Shown: positions 33,969 to 45,711, counted from the stretch's first letter. The stretch is 64,000 nucleotides of DNA from Pseudoips prasinana (GCA_951640165.1 OX621236.1:28636948-28700947), one strand, 5' to 3'. Program-made: numbers and translations. Notes: generated by a model not told the origin, from the letters alone.

Positions 33969-34229
33969 GAGTATGTAATCACTACGTTTAGCGCATAAAG
34001 TTAGTATACCTAGGTATACTAACTTTATGGTTTAGCGCGAGATTTTTTTCGTAGTTTGTTACATACTCTGTGATTTGTACTAAGGAGTTTTCACAGAGCA
34101 TTATTAAAAAATACTGCTAAAGTCATAAAATAAAAAGAGGCTAGTCTCTCTCTCAGTTTTTGGCTGTCTTGCAGTGTGTTCATTCTCTTTGTTTATAGCA
34201 TGAAGTTAGTATACCCGGTATACTAACTT
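33969..34229. repeat. Two related palindromes sharing AAGTTAGTATACC
   Basis: 33994-34029 is a perfect 36-bp palindrome centred on CCTAGG. 34203-34229 is a 27-bp palindrome with a single central C. Both use the half-site AAGTTAGTATACC. The first is flanked by a wider imperfect inverted repeat (GAGTATGTAA ... TTACATACTC, 33969-34075). Confidence 0.9.
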
Positions 34230-34248
34230 TATGGTTTATACTTTGTAC

Positions 34249-34323
34249 CTATATCGTGCCCATAGTCCGTTGGCTCGAGCCAAGGAGACACCTTCTGATA
34301 TTCGTAATGTAATATCGCTATTA
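34249..34323 (-). CDS. Scavenger-receptor-B/CD36-like gene, internal exon
   Basis: 75 bp on the minus strand after acceptor tttttttaagcag, to a weaker donor AG|gtacaa. One base, then 24 codons (NSDITLRISEGVSLARANGL, WARY), then AG, which combines with the next exon's first T. CD36-family proteins have here a strand ending in G-x-(P/V)-L-x-(A/S) followed by (L/R)-(Q/W) and (Y/F)-x-(N), which this follows. Upstream exons carrying the N-terminal helix and the bulk of the ectodomain were not found, so the gene is partial in this window or its other exons escaped me. Confidence 0.5.
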
Positions 34324-34634
34324 CTGCTTAAAAAAATTGTAACCAGTCAAACCAATTTTGCCATCTGATTTTTTTGTTGAATCGATAGTTTAATGTTAAC
34401 TGTTCGGCAAAATCATGACATTTTTCTAACGTCATTCATTGTAAACGAAAAGCCTTTGGCTTGCATCGTTTTAATAATACTAGCAACCAATTTCTTCTCG
34501 TTTTCGTCTTCGAATAAACAGAATGGTCCCATTGGCCCATTTTGTCATTATTCTTCTTTAATCGCCGATGTTCGCCGAGACGCGTATTGACGGTTTCGCA
34601 GATATTATACGAAAAAGGTGCGCTTCCTTGATTA

Positions 34635-35853
34635 GACCAGGGTAGAAGCGTTTAAAATTAATAAAAAGTGAAAAAAAATAATAGTAGGATGAAACCCATT
34701 AGAAAAGGAGGGGAATATTATAAAAATGAAAGGAAAAATAATTTACGGGCGATCTGACTTCGGGAAGGGTATGGGGGTGAGTTTTTAAGGGTAAAAAACG
34801 GTTTTTATCGATTTCCGGCAAAACTAAAAGTCCTATCGAAAAAAGTCAAATGGCAAAGTTGTAGGTAATAAAAAGATCTAAAACTTTTGTATTTACATTT
34901 TTTTCACATAACCTAAAATTTATGTGAAAACTTCAAAAAACCAAGTTTTTGGTTTTTTATTTTTATCTTTTACATAAATTTTTCTTTTTTAACGAAATTT
35001 GGTGAAAACTTACCTTATTATGTCCCAAATACGCTGTAATTTATTTGATTAAAAATATTTATTTTTTCACCTTATTTTGAATTAATATCGAAAAAACACC
35101 CTAATTTTCAATCGAAAAGTCACCCGTGAAAATATCAGCTTTTTTCAAAAAGTTGGTATGTTTTCTGTTCGTTGAAATCTCTTCTTTCCGATGGTGAAAA
35201 AAAATATATATGTTACTGTAGTAAAATTTCTCAGAAAATGCAAAAAATCGAAAATAACTAATTCGAATTTTTATTTATTTATTATTTAAAAAATCATCTA
35301 GAAATGTGATTGCTGCAATTTGTTTCAATTAAAAAGTTTATTTATTTAATGCTAATTACATTTATGTCATAGAAAATCTCATTATATACATATAAATATA
35401 AATCGTACAATTAAATGTAGATACTTTATTCTGATTACGTTATTCATTACAATATTTTTAAACAACAAATATTAAAGAAATAAATGTCAAAATGTATAAA
35501 AAATATATTATAAATAGATTAAAAACCTATTTAAAATGTATAAATATATAAAAAATATGTATAGTAAATATGTTTTTAATAACTAACTTTTGGCTGATTT
35601 ACATGTATGTTTCATATATTTTGAATATATCTGAAATATATTTGAAAATCGGCCAAACGTTTGCTAGTAAAAATATATTTACGATGTATATTTTATATAT
35701 TTTTTATAGATTTTTAATATATTTTTTAGGATTTTGAATTTTTTTTTATGGGATTAACTAAATTTGTTTGTGCAAAATTAAGGAGATTATTATTAGTATG
35801 TATGTAGTAAGACCCAGACCCGCCTAGCCCCTTCCCCAAAGGACCTCACACGC
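34635..35853 (+). mobile_element. Truncated copy of a foldback-type DNA element
   Basis: It starts TA|GACCAGGGTAGAAGCG and is nearly identical for about 1.2 kb to 41248-42457. It stops abruptly after CTAGCCCCTTCCCCA, where an RTE remnant begins, so its right inverted repeat is missing. No coding capacity. Confidence 0.85.
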
Positions 35854-36120
35854 TGGACAAAGGCCTCTCACACTATTACCGGACTAGCGTTATTCGCATC
35901 CAGCGGTTGCCAGCGACCCGCACAAGATCATCGATCCATCTTGTAGGGGGCCTGCCCACGCTGCGTCTTCCGGTTCGTGGTCACGACATGAGAACCTATC
36001 TGCCCCAACGGCCGTCGGTTCTACGAGCTATGTGCCCCGCCCACTGCCACTGCAGTTTAGCAATTCTTCGGGCTATGTAGTCGGTGACTTTGGTTCGCCT
36101 GCGGATTTCGACAGATTCAA
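35854..36120 (-). pseudogene. RTE-type LINE reverse-transcriptase C-terminus, degraded
   Basis: Minus-strand conceptual translation gives EIRRRTKVTDYIARRIAKLQ, WQWAGHIARRTDGRW and, after frame breaks, RRSVGRPPTRWIDDLVRVAG. The W(A)GH(I/V)AR...GR...GRP..RW.DD series is the conserved end of RTE/BovB-like polyproteins. Stops interrupt it. Confidence 0.8.
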
Positions 36121-37023
36121 TCTCAATTTAATAATAAGAATAGTCACATAGTACAACGGAGGCTCTTTTTTATACACACTGACCGTCTATACACTCACAT
36201 GACCGCAGGATTTTTTCTTAATTATGTTAAATTTCTTGCCGACTGCCTTACCAAATTTAGTTCTATTTTTAAAATTGTTGTCACCATTGGGAGGGAAGTA
36301 ATTACTATGAGTCGTTACCGTTTAAAGGTGGGAAGTAGCATCTTCCATTCGCTACTCGGATCAAATAAACACTACTTTCGGAGTATGAGTAGCGAAAAAA
36401 AAACCAGTGAATTTGACGACCTCCTCCTTTTGAAGTCAGTTAAAATAGTTTTCACTTCCATCGGCAGTCCCTACAGACATGCCAAGCATGTTTTTTTAAA
36501 GCGCCGTATATTTTCATGGGATTAATATTATTGACTTAAAAAAGAGCTTTTCAATTTAGCTAAATGGCTACATTTTTTTTGTATGTATGTTACGCGATTT
36601 AACCCTTGTTTACATTATGTGTTTATAAAAAAATATTTAAAATCTAAATGGGACCGCCCATGTAGATTTTGATTCATAATTCATAATTTGCAGCATTCCT
36701 TCTGTGGACTTATACTCTTATGCAGGAATTATATTGTTCATAGCTACAGGTACCAAAGACGCTTGCCATTATATTGCGCTTAATATTTATGAATCTAATG
36801 TTTGTCTTACGTTCACTGGTTTTCTATGATTTCATTGTTGACGTTGACCCATAATATGGACATAGTGAACTCTACTTTAGCTACTCTGCTGTATTTTATA
36901 AAGGACTCTACAGACAAGTTGGTTAGTTAAATTTCAAGGGCTGATGTTTATTTTGAATAAAACTCAAATTATTAAAGAAATTATTAACATTTCTTTTTAT
37001 TATGATATATTGGTATGACTCAA
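36121..37023. other. No gene identified; probable repeat remnants
   Basis: A 108-codon + strand ORF (36199-36525) has no recognisable domain, and its antisense (TTTTAACTGACTTCAAAAGG) looks like a lepidopteran repeat motif. 36856-36935 is related to 21180-21260. Confidence 0.35.
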
Positions 37024-37600
37024 TTATGTATAGAACAAAATATTGGCTAAATGACCGCCACGGCCTCGACGGCACACCTCCATCCGATGGTCCAAATTTT
37101 CGATGACACTGAGGCATAATTGAGGTTCAATGTCGTCAATGTGCTGGATTATCTCATCCTTTAGCTTTTGAATTGTTGATGGCTTACCGATAATCATCTT
37201 TTCTTTAAAATAATACCAAATAAACAAGTCCAACGGTATCAAATCACAAGATCTTGGCGGCCAATTGACATCGCCGCGACGTGTGATTATTCGCCCTTCA
37301 AATTTTCGTCCACATCCAGATCTTCCAATTCGGGCCATAAAAAGTTTGTTATCATCTCACGATAGCGAACACCATTCACAGTATCTGTCTGACCGGCCTC
37401 ATATTCCCGATGATGCCGCCAGCCCATAAACCGCATCAAACAGTCACTCTTTGTGGATGCATTGGTTCTTCGACAATTACTCTTGGATTCTCTTTCACCC
37501 AAATGTGGCAATTCTGTTTATTGACAAATCCACTGAGGTGATAATCTGCCTCAAAAATAACGAATGCGTATTTTGATTTGAACGCCCATTTTCATACTAG
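37024..37600 (-). pseudogene. Tc1/mariner transposase, broken
   Basis: Minus strand. Pieces in order: FEADYHLSGFVNKQNCHIW, KENPRVIVEEPMHPQRVTV, CGLWAGGIIGN, then shifted YEAGQTDTVNGVRYREMITN, WPELEDLDVDE, then EGRIITRRGDVNWPPRSCDL, IPLDLFIW, ending ANILFYT and TAA. It has at least two frameshifts. The stretch between WPEL..D and GRIITR, which normally holds the WFQQDGAxxH catalytic block, is deleted. The final catalytic Asp (SCDL..LD) remains. It is truncated at its N-terminus next to the LINE tail at 37607. Confidence 0.9.
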
Positions 37601-37803
37601 GCCTGTCAAAGTCAAAGTCAAAGGTACTTTATTCCGTAAAAAATTTACATTTATGTGGAATCGTCATATTTTTTTACCCTACCGTGCAGTGTATGACGTG
37701 GCAGCTACTGAGAAACACTGCCAGAAAACTCAGTAGGAATCCTTTTTTTAAAATAAAATATACTTAAGATTAATTACAATCATGTGTGCTGACTCAGAAC
37801 AAC

Positions 37804-40790
37804 TCAATCCCAAGCACTTTTATCACTTAAATAATCAGAAATTTTGTAATATGCTCTGCTACACAATTTGGCTTTAATAATTCTTTTAAACTTATTCGTA
37901 GACAATTCTCTAATATCATTGGGAAGTTTGTTATAGAATCTTATACATTGCCCCATAAAAGAGTTATTTATTTTGTGGAGACGGGTAGTATGCAATATGA
38001 GATTATTCTTATATCTAGTATTTACATTATGTGTATCGCTCCTTTTACAGATGGAATCGATATTTTTATGCACATATAGTAAGTTTTCATATATATACTG
38101 AGATGGTACAGTTAGAATGTTGACCTCTTTGAATTTTTCTCTTAGAGACACTCTCGGGCCAAGATTATAGATAGCTCTTACAGCTCTTTTTTGCAATATA
38201 AATATGGTGTTAATGTCAGCAGAGCTACCCCAGAGAAGAATTCCAGAATTCCATAGGACATTACACTATGAAAATAACTGAAATAAACCATTCTAGCTGT
38301 ATCAACATCAGTCAGCCGTCTAATAGTTTTCACTGCATATGCTGCAGAACTTAATTTGCCGGACAGTTTTTCTTTTTGTGGGCTCCATTGTAGCTTTGGG
38401 TCAATAGTGATACCCAAGAACACAGTTGATTCAACAGGGTCCAACCTAGCTCCATTAAGTTGTACATTGGTTGTAGCCTTTTTCACATTCGGTGTAGTGA
38501 ATTTAATGACTTTAGTTTTCTTATCATTAAGCACAAGATTATTGGCATTAAACCAATGAACAACTTTAGAGATTGCATCATTAACATCGTCAAAATTGCT
38601 TAATTGTCGGTTTATTTTGAACGTCGGGGAAGTATCATCTGCAAACAACACAATCTCATGCTTATCCCTTACATAGTAAGGTAAGTCATTTATATAAATT
38701 AAAAACAAAAATGGGCCAAGAATTGACCCCTGTGGGACGCCCATCACCACTGGAGATCCCGGAGATATTTTACCGTTTATTTCGACCATCTGAATTCTAT
38801 TGCCCAGGTAAGAAGTCAGAAGTTCGAGAGCCTTGTTCCTAATACCGTAGTGGTGCAATTTTCTGACCAGAGTATCATGATGAACGCAATCGAACGCTTT
38901 GGACAAATCGCAAAAGATACCTAATGTATCTTGCGAGTCTTCCCACGCCGCGAATATACTTTTTAATAAGTTGACCCCTGCATCTATGGTTGAACAACCC
39001 TTTGTGAATCCAAACTGTTTCCGGTGTTGTAAATTATGTATATTAAAGTGTCTGAGCAGCTGGCTAAGCATAAGCTTTTCAAATATTTTACTAAGAGTGG
39101 GCAGCACGGAAACAGGTCGAAAATTTGAAGGGTCTGAAGTATCACCAGCTTTAAACAAAGGAATGACTTTACTATACTTCATCAAGTCAGGAAATACACC
39201 TGATGCAACACAGCAATTGAACACAGTAGCTAAGTGTGGAGCGATTATAGTAATAATTGATGAAACAGTCTTAACAGATAGACCCCACAGATCCTTGGTG
39301 TTTTTCATATTAATACTCTTGAAAGCATTTAAAATATCTTTAGGGCTAACCACCGAAAATTCAAAAACTGTGTCACACGACCCTACGCTTTGCTTGAGTA
39401 TCTGCTCAGCAGATGTAGAAGAACATGAAAGAGAGTTAGTAATTATGACTGGAATATTCGTAAAATATTTTTCAAACTCAGTCGCAATCTCCAAATCGCC
39501 TTTAATATCTATGTTGTTTATTACTAAGTTAGAATCACGACTACGTATTTTTGTTTTACCTGTCTCAGCATTAATTATCTTCCAAGTAGTTTTGATTATA
39601 TTTGTAGAAGATTTAAGTATATTTTTTATGTGCAAAGATTTAGCAGCGGTACAGGCTCGTCTAAATGTTTTGGCATATTGTTTCACATATTCTTGAAAAG
39701 CTGTATTATGATTATGGGATCTTTCTTCATACAATTCATACAACCGATTCCGACTTTTATAGATGCCTGGAGTTGCCCAATCACTGAATACCAGGCGGTC
39801 ACTTACAGACAGTTGTTTGGGTGTAAATATTGTGCAGAACTCATCATTAATCAAATTGAATAAAGAGTTGTACAAGTGATCCGGATTATCATGATAGGGC
39901 AGCCATGCTATTTGTTTTACTATATTACATTTAAATCTTTCTAAGCGGTTTTCACTAAATGGAATATAGCTTATAAGTTTTCTTTTAATTTTTGGAGCAT
40001 TTGAATAAGTTACCAACTGACCTGAATGATCTGACTGAATTTTATTGATTATTGATTTAAATAAAGGTTTTACAGTGCTAAATATATTATCAATGCATGT
40101 AGCACTTGTAGCAGTGACTCTAGTTGGTTCTGTAAAATTGTGATATAAATTATAGGATTTAAACAAATTTAATAAATTGCAACTTATTGTGCTTTTCTCC
40201 AAAATATTTATATTAAAATCTCCACAAATGATAACTGTTTTATGGCTGTTAGATAATTTATTTAATGCATCCTCCATATTATCTGAAAAAGTATCAAATG
40301 GCGCACAAGGAGGTTTGTAAAGACTCAAAACAATAAATTGCTCCAACTCAACACATGAAATCTCTACAACTCGCTCAACAGAGAGGCTCACAACATCACT
40401 TCTTTCTTTAAACTTTAACAACTTATTTATTAGAATTAGAGAGCCACCATGAATATATTTTTCCCTGGTGAACGAGCTTACAACCTGGTGATTATTGAAG
40501 CTGAAAATGAATTGATGGAGTTTTAGCCAGTGCTCAGTTAAACTTAAAATATCTATATTGTTGCAATTCAAAAACAGCTCAAATTCTAGCTCTTTTCCCA
40601 TCAAACCTTGAATATTTTGGTGCACCTGGTTAATACAATTTTTTTTTGTATATTTATTAACTTTATCATGTATGTTTGATGGGTTCACATTTGTTTTTAT
40701 TACACTACGTGGATCTGTCTTCCCACTTGAACTCACATTAAAACCATGACCAGAATTTGGTATTATGCAAGAGAAATCCTCTATTGTCAC
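37804..40790 (-). pseudogene. LINE ORF2: endonuclease + reverse transcriptase, one frameshift
   Basis: About 1,000 residues in two frames. Endonuclease: VHQNIQGL, LTEHWL, LYKPP, CGDFNI, TCIDNIF, SDHSG. RT: RPVSVLPTLSKIFEKL, QFGFTKGCS, FCDLSKAFDCV, GVPQGSILGPFLFLIYINDL, and FADD at about 716-719. At 38237-38252 an 8-bp direct duplication (AGAATTCC twice on the + strand) shifts the frame. The tail QKRAVRAIYNLGP ... continues in the other frame to 37804. No ATG precedes the endonuclease in frame; the frame opens just after the ORF1 stop with GTG near 40788-40790. The start codon may be mutated or translation coupled to ORF1. It is otherwise well preserved. Confidence 0.9.
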
Positions 40791-40795
40791 ACTAT

Positions 40796-41247
40796 TTAAT
40801 TTAAATTATTTTGAATATAAATGTCATCAGTAGGCATACAACTGGCATTATTTATGTCAACGGTACATTGCTCAGTACTCAGTACTTGGCCAAACATCTT
40901 ACTTCTAGCTAAAGGTTTAGCCAAGTTCCTGGCTGAAATGTCAAAGAAATAACATAGCGATGAAGCTATTTGTCTTGTACAATAGTTAGGAAGATAGCAA
41001 TAGTTATCTTTTGTCAGGTAAAAAGGTTTCTTAACAAAGGTGTTAATGTCAATTACATGTAATTTCACCTGCATATAGGTTGATAATGTGTGTAAAGTCA
41101 GATTCAAGTTATATCTAATCATATTTTCCTCCTGTGACAAACTAGCACTATAGGGAAATGAGAATATAACAATTTTACTTATATTTAAACAATTTAAATG
41201 ATTAATATACTGTACAAGTGATTTTTTATTCAAATTACCCCTATATA
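40796..41247 (-). pseudogene. LINE ORF1, C-terminal part (esterase-like?)
   Basis: It is open on the minus strand from the foldback border to TAA at 40796-40798, about 10 bp before ORF2 opens. It contains LNISKIVIFSFPYSASLSQE and VIDINTFVKKPFYLTKDNYC. The IxxxSxPYSxxL...xN...DxNTF pattern resembles the SGNH-esterase-like domain of CR1/L2 ORF1 proteins. The N-terminal half is missing. The position is certain; the domain call is tentative. Confidence 0.55.
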
Positions 41248-43370
41248 GACCAGGGTAGAAGCGTTTAAAATTAATAAAAAGTGAAAAAAAATAATAGTAG
41301 GATGAAACCCATTAGAAAAGGAGGGGAATATTATAAAAATGAAAGGAAAAATAATTTACGGGCGATCTGAGTTCGGGAAGGCTATGGGGGTGAGTTTTTA
41401 AGGGTAAAAAACGGTTTTTATCGATTTCCGGCAAAACTAAAAGTCCTATCGAAAAAAGTCAAATGGCAAAGTTGTAGGTAATAAAAAGATCTAAAACTTT
41501 TGTATTTACATTTTTTTCACATAACCTAAAATTTATGTGAAAACTTCAAAAAACCAAGTTTTTGGATTTTTATTTTTATCTTTTACATAAATTTTTCTTT
41601 TTTAACGAAATTTGGTGAAAACTTACCTTATTATGTCCCAAATACGCTGTAATTTATTTGATTAAAAATATTTATTTTTTCACCTTATTTTGAATTAATA
41701 TCGAAAAATCACCCTAATTTTCAATCGAAAAGACACCCGTCAAAATATCAGCTTTTTTCAAAAAGTTGGTATGTTTTCTGTTCGTTGAAATCTCTTCTTT
41801 CCGATGGTGAAAAAAATATATATGTTACTGTAGTAAATTTTCTCAGAAAATGCAAAAAATCGAAAATAACTCTAATTCGAAGTTTTATTTATTTATTATT
41901 AAAAAAATCATCTAGAAATGTGATTGCTGCAATTTGTTTCAATTAAAAAGTTGATTTATTTAATGCTTATTACATTTATGTCATAGAAAATCTCATTATA
42001 TATAAATATAAATCGTACAATTCAATGTAGATACTTTATTCTGATTACGTTATTCATTACAATATTTTTAAACAACAAAATATTAAAGAAATAAATGTCA
42101 AAATGTATAAAAAATATATTAAAAACCTATTTAAAATGTATAAATATATAAAAATATGTATAGTAAATATGTTTTTAATAACTAACTTTTGGCTGATTTT
42201 CATGTATGTTTCATATATTTTGAATATATCTGAAATATATTTGAAATGTATAAAATATATTTGAAAATCGGCCAAACGTTTGTTAGTAAAAATATATTTA
42301 CGATGTATATTTTATATATTTTTTATAGATTTTTAATATATTTTTTAGGATTTTGAATTTTTTTTATGGGATTATCTAAATTTGTTTGTGCAAAATTAAG
42401 GAGATTATTATTAGTATGTATGTAGTAAGACCCAGACCCGCCTAGCCCCTTCCCCACTTCTCCATGAAATACCTTTTGATGGGCTACTATTTTTCGTAGG
42501 TCACTCAGGTATATAATTTATCTTAAAATATAAATAGACATCTACGCATATAATTTAAAGAAGATTCGACAACTTACTCCAAATATTGTAGATGTCTTAT
42601 TAAATATTCATTTGATTAACTTATTTGTTTGTTAATTATAGTAGTATATTTTTATTTGGATTTTTTTTTATCAATGTTACATGTAATCTAATGTTTTTTG
42701 AGTAATTAAAGTGTTAATTTTAATAAATAGCTCAAAATTTTAGTTGTAATTAAAAAAAGTATTCGATTTTTTTTGCATTTTCTGAGAAGATTTACTATAG
42801 GTACATACATATTTTTTTCACCATCGGAAAGTAGAGATTTCAACGAACAGAAAACATACCAACTTTTTTAAAAAAGCTGATATTTTGACGGGTGACTTTT
42901 CGATTGAAAATTAGTGTGTTTTTTCGATATTAATTCAAAATAAGGTGAAAAAATAAATATTTTTAATCAAATAAATTACAGCGTATTTGGGACATAATAA
43001 GGTAAGTTTTCACCAAATTTCGTTAAAAAAGAAAAATTTATGTAAAAGATAAAAATAAAAAACCAAAATCTTGGTTTTTTGAAGTTTTCAGATAAATTTT
43101 AGGTTATGTGAAAAAAGTGTAAATACAAAAGTTTTAGATCTTTTTATTACCTACAACTTTGCCATTTGACTTTTTTCGATAGGACTTTTAGTTTTGCCGG
43201 AAATCGATAAAAACCGTTTTTTACCCTTAAAAACTCACCCCCATACCCTTCCCGAACTCAGATCGCCCGTAAATTATTTTTCCTTTAATTTTTATAATAT
43301 TCCCCTCCTTTTCTAATGGGTTTCATCCTACTATTATTTTTTTTGGTTTTAAAAATTATCGACCCTGGTC
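41248..43370. mobile_element. Complete foldback-type DNA element (2.1 kb, ~600-bp inverted repeats)
   Basis: The left end GACCAGGGTAGAAGCG at 41248 is matched in inverse at 43370 (CCCTGGTC). The inverted match runs about 600 bp (to about 41855 and from about 42760), broken by indels. TA borders both ends (41246-41247, 43371-43372). The centre is AT-rich and non-coding. TA target duplication suggests a mariner-related or other TA-inserting superfamily; no transposase is present. Confidence 0.85.
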
Positions 43371-43379
43371 TATGATAGC

Positions 43380-45711
43380 ACGTATCCGTACAAGCACCAA
43401 CACTATCATAAGCGTGTTTGTAGGTGTTCGTCTATGCCGCCTCTATGCCGAGATGGATGCCGCTACATGTTACTTTTTAGTGTGCGCTATTTATATTTAC
43501 TAACAATTTTTTTTTGGGAAATTGTTACACACACTATGGACTTTGTCAGAATCAAATATATTATTATTAATCTTCTTTCAGAAGTTTTTCTTGGAATTCT
43601 GTAGTAAATAGCTACGGCACATAATAAGTTTTCATTATTTTGTATTGCACTTATAGCTGATTCTTACTACTTTATGTTCGGCACCCTTTATTAATAGTAT
43701 TTTTATTAAATGCTTAAGTACCTACTACCTATATTTTACCTAAGTGTGGAAAGATGGTCTAATTTATTTTAATCACACTATTTTTATTAATTGATTTTAT
43801 ACGCAGACATACAGATTGATAAAGTTGGTTTGGGGTTGGTACGTGCTTGTTTAATTGGCAAATAAAGTCCCGGGTCAATGGTTTTCTCAAAGAGCACAAC
43901 TCAAAGGGTTGTTTATTGCAACCTTTTGTTCAGTGTTAATTGCGGTTAATTTCGAGCAGGCGCTTGATAGACATGTTTCAAGAATATTTAAAGATTTTAG
44001 AGATATCTCTATAGCTAATTTTATTATTTCACTATGAGAATGATATTGAGTACCTGGGCAAGCAATATCTGCTCATTTTCTATGATTCGTGATAATTACT
44101 TCTCTCTAACTTGCGATTTAGCTGGATCAATCTTACGTCTCCAAAAACCAATATAATGTGAATTTGTTATATATCTAGGAGCTTAAACACTTAACAAAGA
44201 TCTAAATATTTATCCCACTATTTGTTGGCTAATTTGTCACCAATGATGGATTATAGATATTGTCAAATATCAATCAATATATAATGATAATATATAATAT
44301 CGTTACATCAGTAAGTAAATGTTTTCGTACTCACTTATTAACCTTTGTCCTGGAGATATTAATAATTAATAATATTATCTATGTATTTGTAAACTTTCTT
44401 ATTTAAAATTATTATAAATAAGAAAAGGTTACAAATACGTACTTTACTCGCGATAGTTTTGCTTAGAATTGCACTACCTGACATCGGACAGAATGGAAAT
44501 TATAAAAATCCTTGTCTGATTTATTTTTATTGAATTAATTTATAATATGTTTATATCAAGTATTTTAAAAACATAGATCTAACTGTTATTTTTATCTGAA
44601 ACTTTGAAGGATTTTAAACAAAATCAAACTATGTTGGATATGAAAACTTATCCTGCGATAGGATATGCGCCCAGTGAACGATGAGCCCTTAACCTGTGCG
44701 ACCTATGGTGTATGTACCATAGGTCTCAGCTAAAGATACTATAGGACTTGTCTTTAGATAGAGTAAAATACATAATTTTGTAAGCAATTACGTAAACAAT
44801 TTGCTCTAAACAATTACCGAATTGCAAACTTGTAAGGCTTTGTAAGACCTGAATAACTCAACATCTCTAACCTCCCTACATAAACTAAAACAAGACAATT
44901 AAGAAGACTTTAATCTAATTGAACCTAAACTTATATTAAGGGTACCTACTATTCATATTAAGGGTTAAAATCCATATCAGATGACCATAAAGAGTTCATC
45001 GTCTTGGTATATTCTTCTTTCGTGATAGACAAGAACTAACCTTGTTATATTGCTGAGTCAAAAGTTAGTTTAATAATTAAAAAAATTGAAAAATCAGTAG
45101 CTCTTATTGCGAAGAATGCATTAAAAGAGTTATCTAGGAGAAGCCCTATTGTATAACGTATAGGCGTAATTTCAATCTTTCTAAATATAGCGTTATTTAA
45201 TTTAATTATATGTATATTTATTTATTAATCAATTAGTATCGTGTGCGTTATTATTCATATTCTGTTTTTTTTAATTATTAATTTTGTTTTTGTATTTTAT
45301 TATGTTTGTATTTTCTGTCTATGGGTCGCAATTAGTTACCCGAAATAAACATATTTTATTTTGTTTTATTTATTTATAGCACTAACAGTCTTTTTAGTAT
45401 CAAATTAATAGGAGATGATCCTATTTTAAGCGCACCACACATATTGAGCAGCATTAAAATATGTAAAATTAATATTTTGCAAAATCCCATCATCATTATT
45501 ATCAGCATCAAGCTGTCCTGTAGGACTGCTAGACATACGCCTTCTCTAGATGTTTCCACAACGTCGCTATTTTGGCGTAGAATAGAATTATTGTTTATTA
45601 CGTTGCTAAGAAATATGTTATACATATAGGTATGTCTCGTAATTATATTGTTTTTTAAGGGACCTTTTGGAACCTCTGATATAATTCTTTTTACACATAT
45701 ATTAAATAGGT
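43380..45711. other. No gene identified
   Basis: AT-rich. About 45485-45600 carries CATCATTATTATCAGCATCA then CTGCTAGACATACGCC, reminiscent of an RTE 3' end, but too short to call. No receptor exon was found here. Confidence 0.35.

Larger units (their letters stand above)
37607..41247 (-). mobile_element. Second LINE element, 5' end cut by a foldback element
   Basis: The minus-strand 3' end reads GGAATAAAGTACCTTTGAC and then two more TTTGAC units (37607-37625), a microsatellite-like tail typical of CR1/L2-group LINEs, with an AATAAA signal. The body includes ORF2 and the end of ORF1. At 41247 the sequence stops at the TA bordering the foldback element. Confidence 0.85.

Noticed and set aside
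38899..39696. 265-codon + strand ORF.
   Set aside because: It is the antisense shadow of the LINE reverse transcriptase on the minus strand.
44970..45060. A 25-codon minus-strand frame (ITKEEYTKTMNSLWSSDMDF) as a terminal exon.
   Set aside because: No clear acceptor, too short, and no family resemblance.
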